NCBI GenBank assembly: GCA_964457585.1
Contig: CAYWFU010000005.1
Coordinates: 1 to 64,000, forward strand
Length of the DNA: 64,000 nt
Reading direction: 5' to 3'
Origin: CAYWFU01 sp964457585
GTDB taxonomy: Bacteria > JACRDZ01
Below, one piece after another: positions 18,771 through 27,723 of this stretch (its first letter is position 1; the number at the start of each line of letters is the position of its first letter). Under the pieces are notes generated by a model that saw only the letters and a program-made list of their open reading frames with translations, was not told the origin of the DNA and ran no database searches. The position numbers were made by a program, and so were the translations under genes.

Positions 18771-19559
18771 ATGAATTTAAGAGAGAACACAAAAAATGTT
18801 TTAAACCGGTTTCCTGACGAATTATTAGCTATTTTTTTTAAACAATCAATTAAAATATCCACATGGAATTTTGATGTTGCTGATAAAAAGATCACCTTGC
18901 TTGACAGGCAAAGTTGGTTGGAAGCTATAAATAAAGATGATAAAACTGGGAAGCTTACAGGTGTGGATTCTTCAGGAAATTATGAAAAAGCATTTCGTGA
19001 TATGTATATTTCAAAATTAAATAAAAACTCGATTTTATTAGATATTGGAGCTGCAAGCGGATTATATAGTCTTATTGCAGCAAAATTTTGTTTGCCAAAA
19101 AATATATACTGTTTTGAACCACATCCAATTTATAGATATATTTTAAAATTAAACAATAAAACTTATTATAACAATATGTTAAAAATAGATAACCGTTTTG
19201 TTGGAGATATTACAAAAGATGATACAATTACCATGGATGATTTTTGTTCAAAGTTAAATCTTAAACCAACATTTGTAAAAATGGATATTGAAGGTGCCGA
19301 GATATTTGCATTAAAAGGTATGAGACAAATTTGTTGTGAATTTCATCCGATTATTTTAATGGAGTTTCATATACGTAAATTACGAGAACAATGGAAAATA
19401 GATCCCAATGAAGTTATAAAAATTTTAAAGAATTATGGTTATAACTTGAAATTTAATGGGCACCATGGATATGTTGCAGGACATTCCGGTGAATATGATA
19501 AATATTGGCATGATGAGTTACCAAATAATATAAATTGCGCACTTTTAGCTGAGAAATAA
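18771..19559 (+). CDS. FkbM-family methyltransferase
   Basis: 262 residues. The SAM motif LLDIGAASGLYSLIA lies at about 87-101. CFEPHPIYRYILKLN and FVKMDIEGAEIFALKG are the FkbM hallmarks, the second carrying the acidic catalytic region. FkbM enzymes O-methylate sugars and polyketides, and are frequent in polysaccharide loci. SD GGAG lies before the ATG. It sits between the polymerase and a glycosyltransferase, with 11- and 5-nt gaps. The substrate is presumably a hydroxyl of the repeat unit. Confidence 0.8.
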   Translation: MNLRENTKNVLNRFPDELLAIFFKQSIKISTWNFDVADKKITLLDRQSWLEAINKDDKTGKLTGVDSSGNYEKAFRDMYISKLNKNSILLDIGAASGLYSLIAAKFCLPKNIYCFEPHPIYRYILKLNNKTYYNNMLKIDNRFVGDITKDDTITMDDFCSKLNLKPTFVKMDIEGAEIFALKGMRQICCEFHPIILMEFHIRKLREQWKIDPNEVIKILKNYGYNLKFNGHHGYVAGHSGEYDKYWHDELPNNINCALLAEK

Positions 19560-19564
19560 TTCTA

Positions 19565-20590
19565 ATGAAAAAAAAACAAAATAATTCAATAAAAATTTTT
19601 TTACCGATAACTTCGATGAGTTCTTTTGTTAAAAAAGATATTGATATATTAAAATCTGAATTTGAAGTTGAAATTGCATATTGTAATACATTTTTAAGTA
19701 TGTTTACTAATATACGATTTATCTTTAAAAATGATTGTATATTTTGTTGGTTTGGAAGTTTACGATTTTTTCCTGTAATTTTAGCTGCAAAAATTTTCAA
19801 AAAAAAGATTATTATTGTTTCTGGGGGATACGATGTCGCTTCTGTTCCGGAAATTCAATATGGTAATATGTATGGAATATTCAGCAAATATTTAGGGAGA
19901 CTTTTGTTTTACATGGCTGATAAAGTAACTTCTGTCTCATTGTTAAATATTGAAGAAACTAAAAAAAATGCAAAAGTCCCGGATCACAAAATCAGATTGA
20001 TTTATCATGGATTTGAAGACGTAGTTGATAATTCAAAAATCAATTTCACTAAAGAAAAACTTGTTTTGACAGTGGGATATATTGATATGTGCACAATCTA
20101 TCGTAAAGGATTTCTTACATTCATAAAAATTTCAAAATTACTTCCTGATATACCGTTTATAATTATTGGCAGCGGTAGCGATGAAGCTTTGGATATCCTT
20201 AAAAAAAATGCGGGTAAGAATATAATATTTACCGGATTTGTCAGCAAAGAAGAACTGCACTCAAATTTTTTGAAAGCAAAAATTTATTTACAACCTTCGA
20301 TTCATGAAGCATTTGGATGTTCTGTTGCCGAAGCTATGCTATACAATTGTATCCCTGTAGTTTCAGATAAAGGAGCTTTATCAGAAGTAATAGGAGAATC
20401 AGGTATTTGTCTGGATGTTAATAATATCGAAGAATCCGCATATATCATAAGAAAGATTCTAAATGACAATATTAAATTTCAAGTAGAACCAAGAAAAAGA
20501 GTTTTATCAAAATTCCCGATATCTAAACGTCATGATTTATTATTAAACTTAATAGATGAAGTTTGCATAGAACAAAATAATGGAAATTAA
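19565..20590 (+). CDS. GT4-family glycosyltransferase
   Basis: 341 residues with the GT-B fold. The C-terminal domain has GFVSKEELHSNFLKAKIYLQ, then PSIHEAFGCSVAEAML and PVVSDKGALSEVIG, the EX7E region of retaining GT4 enzymes. The N-terminal acceptor domain is short. It is likely cytoplasmic at the membrane face, extending the lipid-linked repeat. Spacing of 5 nt from the FkbM gene suggests co-transcription. Confidence 0.8.
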   Translation: MKKKQNNSIKIFLPITSMSSFVKKDIDILKSEFEVEIAYCNTFLSMFTNIRFIFKNDCIFCWFGSLRFFPVILAAKIFKKKIIIVSGGYDVASVPEIQYGNMYGIFSKYLGRLLFYMADKVTSVSLLNIEETKKNAKVPDHKIRLIYHGFEDVVDNSKINFTKEKLVLTVGYIDMCTIYRKGFLTFIKISKLLPDIPFIIIGSGSDEALDILKKNAGKNIIFTGFVSKEELHSNFLKAKIYLQPSIHEAFGCSVAEAMLYNCIPVVSDKGALSEVIGESGICLDVNNIEESAYIIRKILNDNIKFQVEPRKRVLSKFPISKRHDLLLNLIDEVCIEQNNGN

Positions 20591-20674
20591 TATAATTTAA
20601 ATTGGAGAAATAATTATATTTTAAGAAAATTTTAATTTTAGCACCCCATACAAATGTAAAGGAACTTGAAAAAA

Positions 20675-21712
20675 ATGAATAATTGTGTTGTTTCTATTAT
20701 TATCCCTTGTCGTAATGAAGAAAGATTTATCAATAAATGTCTTGATTCTATCATTGCAAATGATTATTCCAAAGATAGATTTGAAATTTTAGTTATAGAT
20801 GGAATGAGTAATGATAAAACAAGAGAGATTATTAAAGAGTATTCTAATAAATACTCAAATATTAAACTGTTAGATAACCCCAAAAAGGTTACTCCTATCA
20901 GTATGAATATAGGAATTAAAGCATCCAGGGGTGATTATATATTAATTTTAAGCAGTCATTCAAAGATAGATGAAAAATTCATTAAATTAAATGTGAATTT
21001 TATAATTGAAAAAAATGTCGATTGTGTTGGAGGTATTATTATAACATTGCCAGCAAATGAAACTGTTCTTGCTAATTCAATAGCATTAGCACTTTCAAAT
21101 GCTTTTGGTGTTGGTAATGCTTATTTTAGGATAGGTACAAATGAAATAAAATATGTAGATACTGTTCCTTTTGGTTGTTATAAAAAAGATGTATTTACAA
21201 GAATCGGTTATTTTGATGAAGAATTAATTAGAAATCAGGATGATGAGTTTAATTTAAGACTTTTAAAAAATAAAGGTAAAATACTTTTAGTCCCAAAAAT
21301 AATTTCTTATTATTATGCAAGAGATTCTTTGTCAAAACTTTGGAAAATGTATTTTCAATATGGTTATTTTAAACCTATTGTAGCAAAAAAAGTAAAAGGA
21401 ATCTTAACTTTGCGACAGCTTATACCTGCTATTTTTGTTAGCAGTTTAATTTTTTTTAGTATATTGTCAGTTATATCCGAATTATTTTTATTGATATTAC
21501 TTTTTATTTTATCAAGCTATTTAATTGCAAATTTAGGATTTTCTCTGTCAATATCCCTAAAAAAGGGATTAAAATTTTTATTTTCATTACCTTTAATTTT
21601 TTTAATAATTCATTTTAGTTATGGAATCGGTTACCTAAAAAGCTTATGTGATTTTTTTATATTAAAAAGATATAAAATAAATGAACTACATGATGTCCCT
21701 TTAACGAGATAA
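20675..21712 (+). CDS. GT2-family glycosyltransferase with C-terminal membrane segments (ExoA-like)
   Basis: 345 residues. The GT-A start SIIIPCRNEERFINKCLDS, the IDGMSND acidic loop and a QDDEFNLRL region (EDxx-like) are typical of inverting GT2 enzymes. The last ~100 residues hold two or three hydrophobic segments, as in ExoA-like succinoglycan transferases. ATG at 20675 is preferred over an in-frame TTG at 20666 because AAAGGA (20658-20663) is too close to the TTG. A 156-nt stretch after it (21713-21868) shows no gene, only AT-rich sequence ending in the AAAGGAG of the next gene. Confidence 0.8.
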   Translation: MNNCVVSIIIPCRNEERFINKCLDSIIANDYSKDRFEILVIDGMSNDKTREIIKEYSNKYSNIKLLDNPKKVTPISMNIGIKASRGDYILILSSHSKIDEKFIKLNVNFIIEKNVDCVGGIIITLPANETVLANSIALALSNAFGVGNAYFRIGTNEIKYVDTVPFGCYKKDVFTRIGYFDEELIRNQDDEFNLRLLKNKGKILLVPKIISYYYARDSLSKLWKMYFQYGYFKPIVAKKVKGILTLRQLIPAIFVSSLIFFSILSVISELFLLILLFILSSYLIANLGFSLSISLKKGLKFLFSLPLIFLIIHFSYGIGYLKSLCDFFILKRYKINELHDVPLTR

Positions 21713-21868
21713 AAGATATTAAGCATTTTGATAAGGTGTTGATAAAAGATCAATCCCAAATGCTATAGCTTTAAACATATAAACTTTAATCCTTAATCAC
21801 TTTTATTCAACATAAATTTACTAAATTCTATGATTTAAAAATCAATATTTAATAAAAAAAGGAGAAAT

Positions 21869-23020
21869 ATGGGAATCCCATTTCATAAAACATATATTAC
21901 TGACGAAGAAATAAACGAAGTTGTCGATTCTATTAAATCAGGCTGGATTACAATGGGGCCAAAAACAGTAAAATTCGAAGAAGAGTTTAAAAACTATGTA
22001 GGAACAAAACATTCTATTGCTGTGAATTCCTGTACTGCTGCATTACATCTTGCTTTGAAAGCTATTAATCTTAAGCAAGAAGATGAAGTTATTATTCCAA
22101 ACATGACTTTTACAGCTACAGGTGAAGTTGTATGTTATTTTAATGCAAAACCAGTAATTATTGATATTGATAAAGACACACATAATATGGATGTATCAAA
22201 AATCGAAAAAGCTATAACTAAAAAAACCAGAGCTATAATCCCTGTTCATTACGCAGGGCAGCCTTGTGATATGGATGAAATATTAAATATTGCTAAAAAA
22301 TACAATTTAAATGTAATTGAAGATGCAGCTCATTCCCTTCCAGCCTGGTATAAAAATAAAAAAATTGGAACAATTGGTGATATGACATGTTTTAGCTTTT
22401 ATGCTACTAAAACACTTGCTACAGGTGAAGGTGGAATGATAACAACAGAAAATAATGAATGGGCTGAAAATATGAAAATGATGAGATTGCATGGAATATC
22501 AAAAGATGCATGGAAAAGATATACAGGTGAAGGTTCATGGTACTATGAAGTTGTCGAAGCCGGATATAAATATAATTTAACAGATATTCAATCAGCATTG
22601 GGAGTTGCACAACTTAAAAAAGTCGAATGGATGTGGGAAAAAAGAAAAAATATCGCTGAAAAATATACAGATGCATTTAATAAATCAGAATTAATAACAC
22701 CGCCTTTTGTTAAATCAAATAGAATATCAGCATGGCATTTATATGTTATTAAACTTAATTTAGAAGCATTAAGTATTGATAGAGCTAAATTTATAGAAGA
22801 AATTAAAACAAAAGGAATAGGTACAAGTGTACATTTTATACCTCTTCATAAACATCCTTTTTATAAAAACACCTTTGGATATAAATCAGAAGATTTTCCA
22901 GCATCTGAATGGATTTATGAACGAGTTATTTCTCTTCCGATTTATCCTGGAATGACGGATGAGGAAGTTAATAGAGTTATAGAGGCTGTTATGAAAGTAG
23001 CAGGAAAAAACAAAAGATAA
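21869..23020 (+). CDS. DegT/DnrJ/EryC1/StrS sugar aminotransferase
   Basis: 383 residues, PLP-dependent fold type I. Lys181 in CFSFYATKTLATGEGG is the Schiff-base lysine, VIEDAAHSL holds the PLP-binding Asp, and TSVHFIPLHKHP near the C-terminus is typical. These enzymes transaminate NDP-keto-sugars (for example PseC, ArnB, PglE types). A strong AAAGGAG precedes the ATG. It probably makes an NDP-amino sugar for the polysaccharide. The partner 4,6-dehydratase is not in the window. Confidence 0.87.
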   Translation: MGIPFHKTYITDEEINEVVDSIKSGWITMGPKTVKFEEEFKNYVGTKHSIAVNSCTAALHLALKAINLKQEDEVIIPNMTFTATGEVVCYFNAKPVIIDIDKDTHNMDVSKIEKAITKKTRAIIPVHYAGQPCDMDEILNIAKKYNLNVIEDAAHSLPAWYKNKKIGTIGDMTCFSFYATKTLATGEGGMITTENNEWAENMKMMRLHGISKDAWKRYTGEGSWYYEVVEAGYKYNLTDIQSALGVAQLKKVEWMWEKRKNIAEKYTDAFNKSELITPPFVKSNRISAWHLYVIKLNLEALSIDRAKFIEEIKTKGIGTSVHFIPLHKHPFYKNTFGYKSEDFPASEWIYERVISLPIYPGMTDEEVNRVIEAVMKVAGKNKR

Positions 23021-23025
23021 TTTTG

Positions 23026-23082
23026 AGTTTTGAGTTCTTGGTTTTTAGTTAACTAAGAATTCAAAACCAAAAACTCAAAACT
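23026..23082. repeat. Inverted repeat upstream of the four-helix-bundle gene
   Basis: Arms 23026-23045 and 23063-23082 (20 nt) pair with one mismatch around a 17-nt loop. The right arm ends in AAACTCAAAACT, which recurs in direct orientation at the downstream border of the next gene. Confidence 0.8.
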
Positions 23083-23104
23083 ATTATTGGGGGTACTAAA
23101 AGGA

Positions 23105-23485
23105 GTGGAGAAGAGTTTAGTAAAAGGAAAAAGTTATAAGTTTGCTCTTGAAATAGTTAAATTATACAGATTTCTCATTAAAGAAAACGAATATATTATT
23201 TCAAAACAATTACTAAAATCAGAAACAAGTATTGGAGCAAATATTGAAGAAGCTCTTGCAGGACAAAGTAGAGCAGATTTTTTATCAAAAATGTCTATAG
23301 CTTCCAAAGAGGCAAGAGAAACAAATTACTGGTTAAGATTACTTCGAGATAGTGAATTTATTCAAAATAAGTATATAGAAAATTTACTAATAGAATCGGA
23401 AAGTCTTATACGTATACTTACTTCTATTGTCAAAACAACCTCTATCAATAATAAACAACAAACTAATTTTAAAACTCAAAACTAA
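23105..23485 (+). CDS. Four-helix-bundle protein (S23/IVS family)
   Basis: About 126 residues if started at GTG 23105. A TTG at 23087 would add six residues. It is entirely helical, with the family pattern SYKFALEIVKLYRF, then ETSIGANIEEALAGQSRADFLSKMSIASKEARETNYWLRLL. This family (TIGR02436-like) was first seen in intervening sequences of 23S rRNA genes and is scattered in many genomes. Its relatives include Avd of diversity-generating retroelements. Its own function is unknown. It interrupts the polysaccharide operon, and its last codons lie inside a repeat matching the one upstream, suggesting a mobile cassette. Confidence 0.8.
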   Translation: MEKSLVKGKSYKFALEIVKLYRFLIKENEYIISKQLLKSETSIGANIEEALAGQSRADFLSKMSIASKEARETNYWLRLLRDSEFIQNKYIENLLIESESLIRILTSIVKTTSINNKQQTNFKTQN

Positions 23486-23497
23486 AAACTCAAAACT
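23471..23497. repeat. Direct-repeat border downstream of the four-helix-bundle gene
   Basis: It contains AAAACTCAAAACT twice (23471-23483 and 23485-23497, separated by one base). The same word ends the upstream inverted repeat (23070-23082). The stop codon of the four-helix-bundle gene lies within it. Confidence 0.75.
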
Positions 23498-23507
23498 GAT
23501 CTAAATT

Positions 23508-24098
23508 ATGAAACGTCTATTTGATATATTTTTATCTTTTATAGGATTATTATTACTTTCACCAATATTGCTATTAATTGCAATATTAGTTAAGTTATCA
23601 AGCAAGGGTACGGTATTTTTCACTCAGATAAGAATAGGGAAAAATTTTAAACCTTTTAAATTATATAAATTTAGAAGCATGATAATCAGTGATCCAAAAG
23701 CAGGGCTTCCTATTACATCTGCTGATGATCCACGCATAACAAAAATTGGAAAAATTTTACGTAAGACTAAACTGGATGAAATACCGCAGCTATTGAATGT
23801 TCTGATTGGGGATATGAGTTTTGTTGGACCAAGACCTGAAGTTGAAAAATATATTTCATTATTTAAAAATGAATATAGAATAATTTTAAGTATAAAACCA
23901 GGTATAACAGATTATGCAGCAATCGAATTCAGCAATGAAGAACAAATTTTAAAAAAATATAGTAATCCTGAAGAAGGATATATAAAAGAAATTCTACCTA
24001 AAAAAATTGAACTTTACAAAAAATATTTAAATGACTATAGCTTTAAAGGTGATATTAAAATAATTTTTGCTACTATATATAAAATTTTAAAAAAATAA
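23508..24098 (+). CDS. Monotopic phosphoglycosyl transferase (bacterial sugar transferase, PglC/WcaJ-like)
   Basis: 196 residues, the short PglC-sized form. An N-terminal re-entrant hydrophobic helix (about 8-30) is followed by FRSMI, a catalytic Asp-Glu pair in TKLDEIPQL, and MSFVGPRPEVEKYI. It transfers a phosphosugar from an NDP-sugar to undecaprenyl phosphate, starting each repeat unit. It is thus the initiating enzyme of this Wzx/Wzy-type locus. Confidence 0.9.
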   Translation: MKRLFDIFLSFIGLLLLSPILLLIAILVKLSSKGTVFFTQIRIGKNFKPFKLYKFRSMIISDPKAGLPITSADDPRITKIGKILRKTKLDEIPQLLNVLIGDMSFVGPRPEVEKYISLFKNEYRIILSIKPGITDYAAIEFSNEEQILKKYSNPEEGYIKEILPKKIELYKKYLNDYSFKGDIKIIFATIYKILKK

Positions 24099-24102
24099 AA
24101 TC

Positions 24103-24132
24103 TTGACAGAATAATACTCTATTGAGTAATAT
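24103..24132 (+). promoter_or_regulatory. Sigma-70-type promoter before the export genes
   Basis: TTGACA (24103-24108) and TAATAT (24127-24132) are separated by 18 bp, 28 nt before the Wza-like ATG. This is the clearest housekeeping-type promoter I see in the + strand locus. It would drive the Wza-like and Wzz-like genes, and perhaps rplI. Confidence 0.65.
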
Positions 24133-24159
24133 GACAAAATATTATTGAAAGGATTAAAA

Positions 24160-24858
24160 ATGAAAAATAAATTTTTCTTATTAATATTTTTTATAATTTT
24201 AATTAGCATTATTAATCAAAACGTCAAAGCAGAAGAAAGTCTATCTATTTATAATATTTCAATATTTGATATATTAAATATTGAAGTATGGGGAAAAGAT
24301 GATCTTAAAAGGGAAGTTACTGTAAGAAAAGATGGTTTTATAACTTATCCTCCTATTGGTGATATTCAAGCATCAGGGAAAACTACTCAAATTTTATCAA
24401 ATGAAATATCACAGCTGCTGAAGGAATTTATGGATAAACCTCTTGTTATAGTATCTATTATAAAAACTAAAGGAAATAAGATTACTATTATAGGAGGAAT
24501 TAATAATCCAGGGGAGTATTATATAATAAATGATATTTCTCTTTTAGAAGCAATTGGTATGAGTGGAGGATTTAGCTTGTTAGCTGAAGAAAATAAAAAT
24601 ATAAAAATAATTCGAAAAGATAGTTTAATTAAAATCCCGATTTCCTCACTTAAAGACATTGAAAATTTAAAAGATAATATTTTATTAAAAAATAATGATA
24701 TAATTATAGTTCCTGAAAGTATAGAAAATTTTTTAGAAAAAGTTAAGAATAGACCTAATATTAATATTTTCCTGGATTTTAATAAAAAAACTAATAATTT
24801 TATGATAGATAATAGTAATAGTAATAATAATAATAATAATAATAGTGATAAACAGTGA
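24160..24858 (+). CDS. Polysaccharide export protein (Wza/OPX-like), non-lipoprotein
   Basis: 232 residues. A signal peptide (about 1-23, ending VKAEE) is followed by a Poly_export domain (YNISIFDILNIEVWGKDDL, VRKDGFITYPPIGDI) and one SLBB domain (GGINNPGEYYI). There is no lipobox cysteine, unlike classic Wza, and no C-terminal amphipathic barrel helix is clear. Instead it ends in an Asn/Ser-rich tail encoded by a trinucleotide repeat. ATG at 24160 has AAAGG upstream. An in-frame TTG at 24145 is less likely. It should form or assist the outer-membrane/periplasmic export channel with the Wzz-like protein. Confidence 0.85.
   Translation: MKNKFFLLIFFIILISIINQNVKAEESLSIYNISIFDILNIEVWGKDDLKREVTVRKDGFITYPPIGDIQASGKTTQILSNEISQLLKEFMDKPLVIVSIIKTKGNKITIIGGINNPGEYYIINDISLLEAIGMSGGFSLLAEENKNIKIIRKDSLIKIPISSLKDIENLKDNILLKNNDIIIVPESIENFLEKVKNRPNINIFLDFNKKTNNFMIDNSNSNNNNNNNSDKQ
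24811..24848 (+). repeat. AAT/AGT trinucleotide repeat
   Basis: About a dozen AAT or AGT triplets encode the Asn/Ser tail of the Wza-like protein. Length change here would alter the tail without shifting frame. Confidence 0.8.
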
Positions 24859-24886
24859 TTTTTATAATATAATTTAAGGGAGAATT

Positions 24887-26164
24887 ATGTCGGAGCAAGA
24901 TGAAATTGATTTAAGGCAATATTGGCAAATTTTAAAAAAAAATAAAAAAATTATTTTAATAATAAGTTTACTTTTTTTCATAGGGAGCTTAATTTTAAAT
25001 TTTTTTTTATTACCAAAAGTATATAGTGCCTCTGGAAAAATTTTTATTGATCGAAAAAAGATGCAATTAAAAATGGAACCTCGTTTTCAGACATACTCAG
25101 AAGATGAAATAAATTACGATACTTATGTGGATTTAATAAAAAATAGTAAGTTGTTAGATACTGTTCTAAAAGAATTAAATTTAAGTATTTCCCAAAACTC
25201 ACTTGCTGATATGATTTCAGTAAATAATATTCAAAATACAGGTAAAACAGATATATTACATATAATAGTAGAAGCAAACGATCCTGTTTTAGCTAAAAAT
25301 ATAGTTAATACTTTATTGATAAAATATGTGGATTTTTTTCAAGAATTATATACATCCAATCCTCGAGAAACTAAAAATTTTATTCAAACACAGATGAACA
25401 AAAGTAAGCAGAATCTGGAAATAGAAGAAGAAAAGTTGAAAAAATTTAATAAAGAAAATCTATTGGATTTTTTAAAGAAGCAGATTGATTTACGTTTGGA
25501 TGAAATATCACGTCTTGAAAAGGAATTGGCAAGTACACGAATAGAAAGAGAAGAATTAGAGTATAAATTAAACCAATTAAAAAAAGAAGTTAAGGATAAA
25601 AATTATTATTTATCATCACCTATAATTGAATCACATCCTCTCTATCAAGAATTGCAGAGAAAACTTATTAATTTAGAAATAAAACTTGCAGAAATTAAAC
25701 AAAATTTATCTGAAAAACATCCGGATTATTTGGAAACTCTTGTAACATATGAAAAAAACAAAGAAAAAATTCATGAAGTAATTAATTCTGTAATAGAAAA
25801 TTACGACTATAAGTATAGTAATCTCCAGTCAAAGGAGACAAATTTAAAAGAAAATTTAAATAAAAATAAAAAAGCTCTGGTTAATCTGCAAGCTGAATTT
25901 GCAGAATTAGAGCTTACCCAAAAGAGATTACAGCGTAATCAAGAATTGGCTAGTCAGACCTATAATATGCTAGCAAATAAAATAGAGGAATTAAAAATTG
26001 AGGATAAGGTTCAACCTACTTTGATGAAGGTAATTGAATATGCTGAAAAACCTGAATCTCCTATAAAACCAAACATTATTAGAAATACAGTATTGATTTC
26101 TACTTTAGGAATTTTTTTAAGCATATTTATTTCATTCATAAAAGAATTTATAATAAATCAGTAG
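24887..26164 (+). CDS. Wzz-like polysaccharide chain-length/co-polymerase protein
   Basis: 425 residues. It begins DLRQYWQILKKNKKIILII with a transmembrane helix at about 20-40, then a periplasmic region with long coiled coils (about 165-240 and 265-375). A second transmembrane helix at the end follows the Pro-rich EKPESPIKPN motif. This is the PCP architecture without a C-terminal tyrosine kinase. It should control chain length and bridge polymerase to the Wza-like channel. SD AAGGGAG precedes the ATG. Confidence 0.88.
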   Translation: MSEQDEIDLRQYWQILKKNKKIILIISLLFFIGSLILNFFLLPKVYSASGKIFIDRKKMQLKMEPRFQTYSEDEINYDTYVDLIKNSKLLDTVLKELNLSISQNSLADMISVNNIQNTGKTDILHIIVEANDPVLAKNIVNTLLIKYVDFFQELYTSNPRETKNFIQTQMNKSKQNLEIEEEKLKKFNKENLLDFLKKQIDLRLDEISRLEKELASTRIEREELEYKLNQLKKEVKDKNYYLSSPIIESHPLYQELQRKLINLEIKLAEIKQNLSEKHPDYLETLVTYEKNKEKIHEVINSVIENYDYKYSNLQSKETNLKENLNKNKKALVNLQAEFAELELTQKRLQRNQELASQTYNMLANKIEELKIEDKVQPTLMKVIEYAEKPESPIKPNIIRNTVLISTLGIFLSIFISFIKEFIINQ

Positions 26165-26192
26165 CAATTCGGACTTGGAAAGGAGCAAATAG

Positions 26193-26663
26193 ATGAAAGT
26201 AATTTTACTGCAGGATATTCCCAAAATTGGGAAAAAAAATGATACAATTGAGGTAAAGGAAGGATATGCCAGGAACTATTTAATACCAAGAGGATTGGCA
26301 TGGGATGCTAATAATAAAAACATTAATCTTGTGCAGGAACAACTCAAGCGGATAATGTCTAATGAGAAAAAAGAAAAACAGGAAGCTGAAGCTCTTGCAA
26401 ATAGAATTAATTCTCTTAATTGTACATTATATTGTCAGGCTCATGAAGAAGATAAGCTTTTCGGATCTGTATCAGCTTTGGATATTTATAAATTTCTTCA
26501 AACACAGGGAATTAATAATATAGATAAAAAAGATATACTTCTGGAAGAACCTATAAAAAATCTGGGAGTATTTTTTGTTGATATTAAAGTCCATAAAGAT
26601 GTTAAAACAACTCTTAAAGTATGGATTGTTAAAGAAGAACAAAAGACAATCCAAGATGAATAA
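26193..26663 (+). CDS. rplI: 50S ribosomal protein L9
   Basis: 156 residues. The N-terminal domain starts MKVILLQDIPKIGKKNDTIEVKEGYARNYLIPRGLAW, the universal L9 signature, with a connecting helix and a C-terminal domain. It binds 23S rRNA domain V. SD AAAGGAG lies before the ATG. It normally sits with rpsF-ssb-rpsR, but here it follows polysaccharide export genes and overlaps the larE-like gene by 8 nt. Confidence 0.95.
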   Translation: MKVILLQDIPKIGKKNDTIEVKEGYARNYLIPRGLAWDANNKNINLVQEQLKRIMSNEKKEKQEAEALANRINSLNCTLYCQAHEEDKLFGSVSALDIYKFLQTQGINNIDKKDILLEEPIKNLGVFFVDIKVHKDVKTTLKVWIVKEEQKTIQDE

Positions 26664-27462
26664 ATTAAAAAAATTGCAGGAAATATTAATCCAGATGGAG
26701 TCCGTGCTGGTTGCGTTTTCAGGTGGAGTGGATAGTACTCTGCTTTTAAAAATTGCAAAAGATACTTTAGGTGAAAATGTTTTAGCTGTAACAGCAGAAT
26801 CAGAAACATACACTGCTTTAGAACTTGAAAATGCTAAAAATATTGCTGTCAGTTTAGGAGCAAAGCTCATAATAATTCATACTAATGAATTAAAAAATGA
26901 GCAGTTTGTCAATAATTCTCCTGATAGATGTTATTATTGCAAAAAAGAACTTTTTTCAAAATTAAAAGAAATTGCAAAAACTTATAAAATTAATTATGTT
27001 ATAGATGGAACTAATTATGACGATATTAAAGATTATCGTCCTGGAGCTAAAGCAGGCATAGAATTTGGTATTCGCAGTCCTTTAAAAGAAACAGAATTGA
27101 CAAAAAATGAAATTCGGGAATATAGTAAAAATTTTGGACTGTCAACATGGAATAAACCCAGTCAGGCTTGTTTATCCTCACGTTTTCCTTATGGTGAAAA
27201 AATTACAATTGAGAAGCTTGGTATGGTAAACAAAGCTGAAGAATTTTTATATACCAAAGGATTTAAAGAAGTACGCGTAAGATATTATAATCCGTCTTTA
27301 GCTCGTATAGAACTAGGGAAAAAAGAAATTGAACATGCTTTCAATCCTGAATTGAATACACAGATAATTGCACAATTTAAAAAAATTGGATTTAAATATA
27401 TTACTGTTGATATAGAAGGTTATAGGACCGGAAGCATGAATGAAGTTTTGAACACTCACTAA
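26656..27462 (+). CDS. larE: ATP-dependent sacrificial sulfur transferase LarE-like
   Basis: 268 residues. The PP-loop FSGGVDSTLLL (21-31) binds ATP. RCYYCKKELF gives a CxxC pair, and PSQACLSSRFPYGE holds the Cys that donates sulfur in the family. The three cysteines recall cluster-binding LarE variants. LarE thiolates the nickel-pincer nucleotide precursor used by lactate racemase-type enzymes. LarB and LarC are not seen here, so a different thiolation target is possible. Start at 26656 overlaps rplI by 8 nt. Upstream in-frame starts lie deep inside rplI. Confidence 0.85.
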   Translation: MNKLKKLQEILIQMESVLVAFSGGVDSTLLLKIAKDTLGENVLAVTAESETYTALELENAKNIAVSLGAKLIIIHTNELKNEQFVNNSPDRCYYCKKELFSKLKEIAKTYKINYVIDGTNYDDIKDYRPGAKAGIEFGIRSPLKETELTKNEIREYSKNFGLSTWNKPSQACLSSRFPYGEKITIEKLGMVNKAEEFLYTKGFKEVRVRYYNPSLARIELGKKEIEHAFNPELNTQIIAQFKKIGFKYITVDIEGYRTGSMNEVLNTH

Positions 27463-27491
27463 TCGGTCAAAGATGCTAACTCCAATGTTTT

Positions 27492-27619
27492 ATTGACAAT
27501 TGAGCATTGAGCATTGACAATTGAGCATTATAATTCAATTTATATTAATAACGTCTAATGTTTTCAAAGGATTTAAACCTCAATGCTCAATTCTCAATGC
27601 TCAATCGTCAATTGTCAAT
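27492..27619. repeat. Long inverted repeat of TGAGCATTGA-type units
   Basis: A left arm (27492-27529) and right arm (27582-27619) of 38 nt pair with three mismatches. Each arm is itself built from repeated GAGCATTGA and ATTGACAATTG words. The 261-nt gap between larE and tgt (27463-27723) holds this element and no gene. Confidence 0.85.
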
Positions 27620-27723
27620 ACTACTTCTTTAGACTTATGGGAATAGTAGGTCAAAGATGGACTGAAGATGGGATGCAAAAATGCCAGGTTATTTTTCGCA
27701 AACCCTAAATATCTGGAGAAAAA

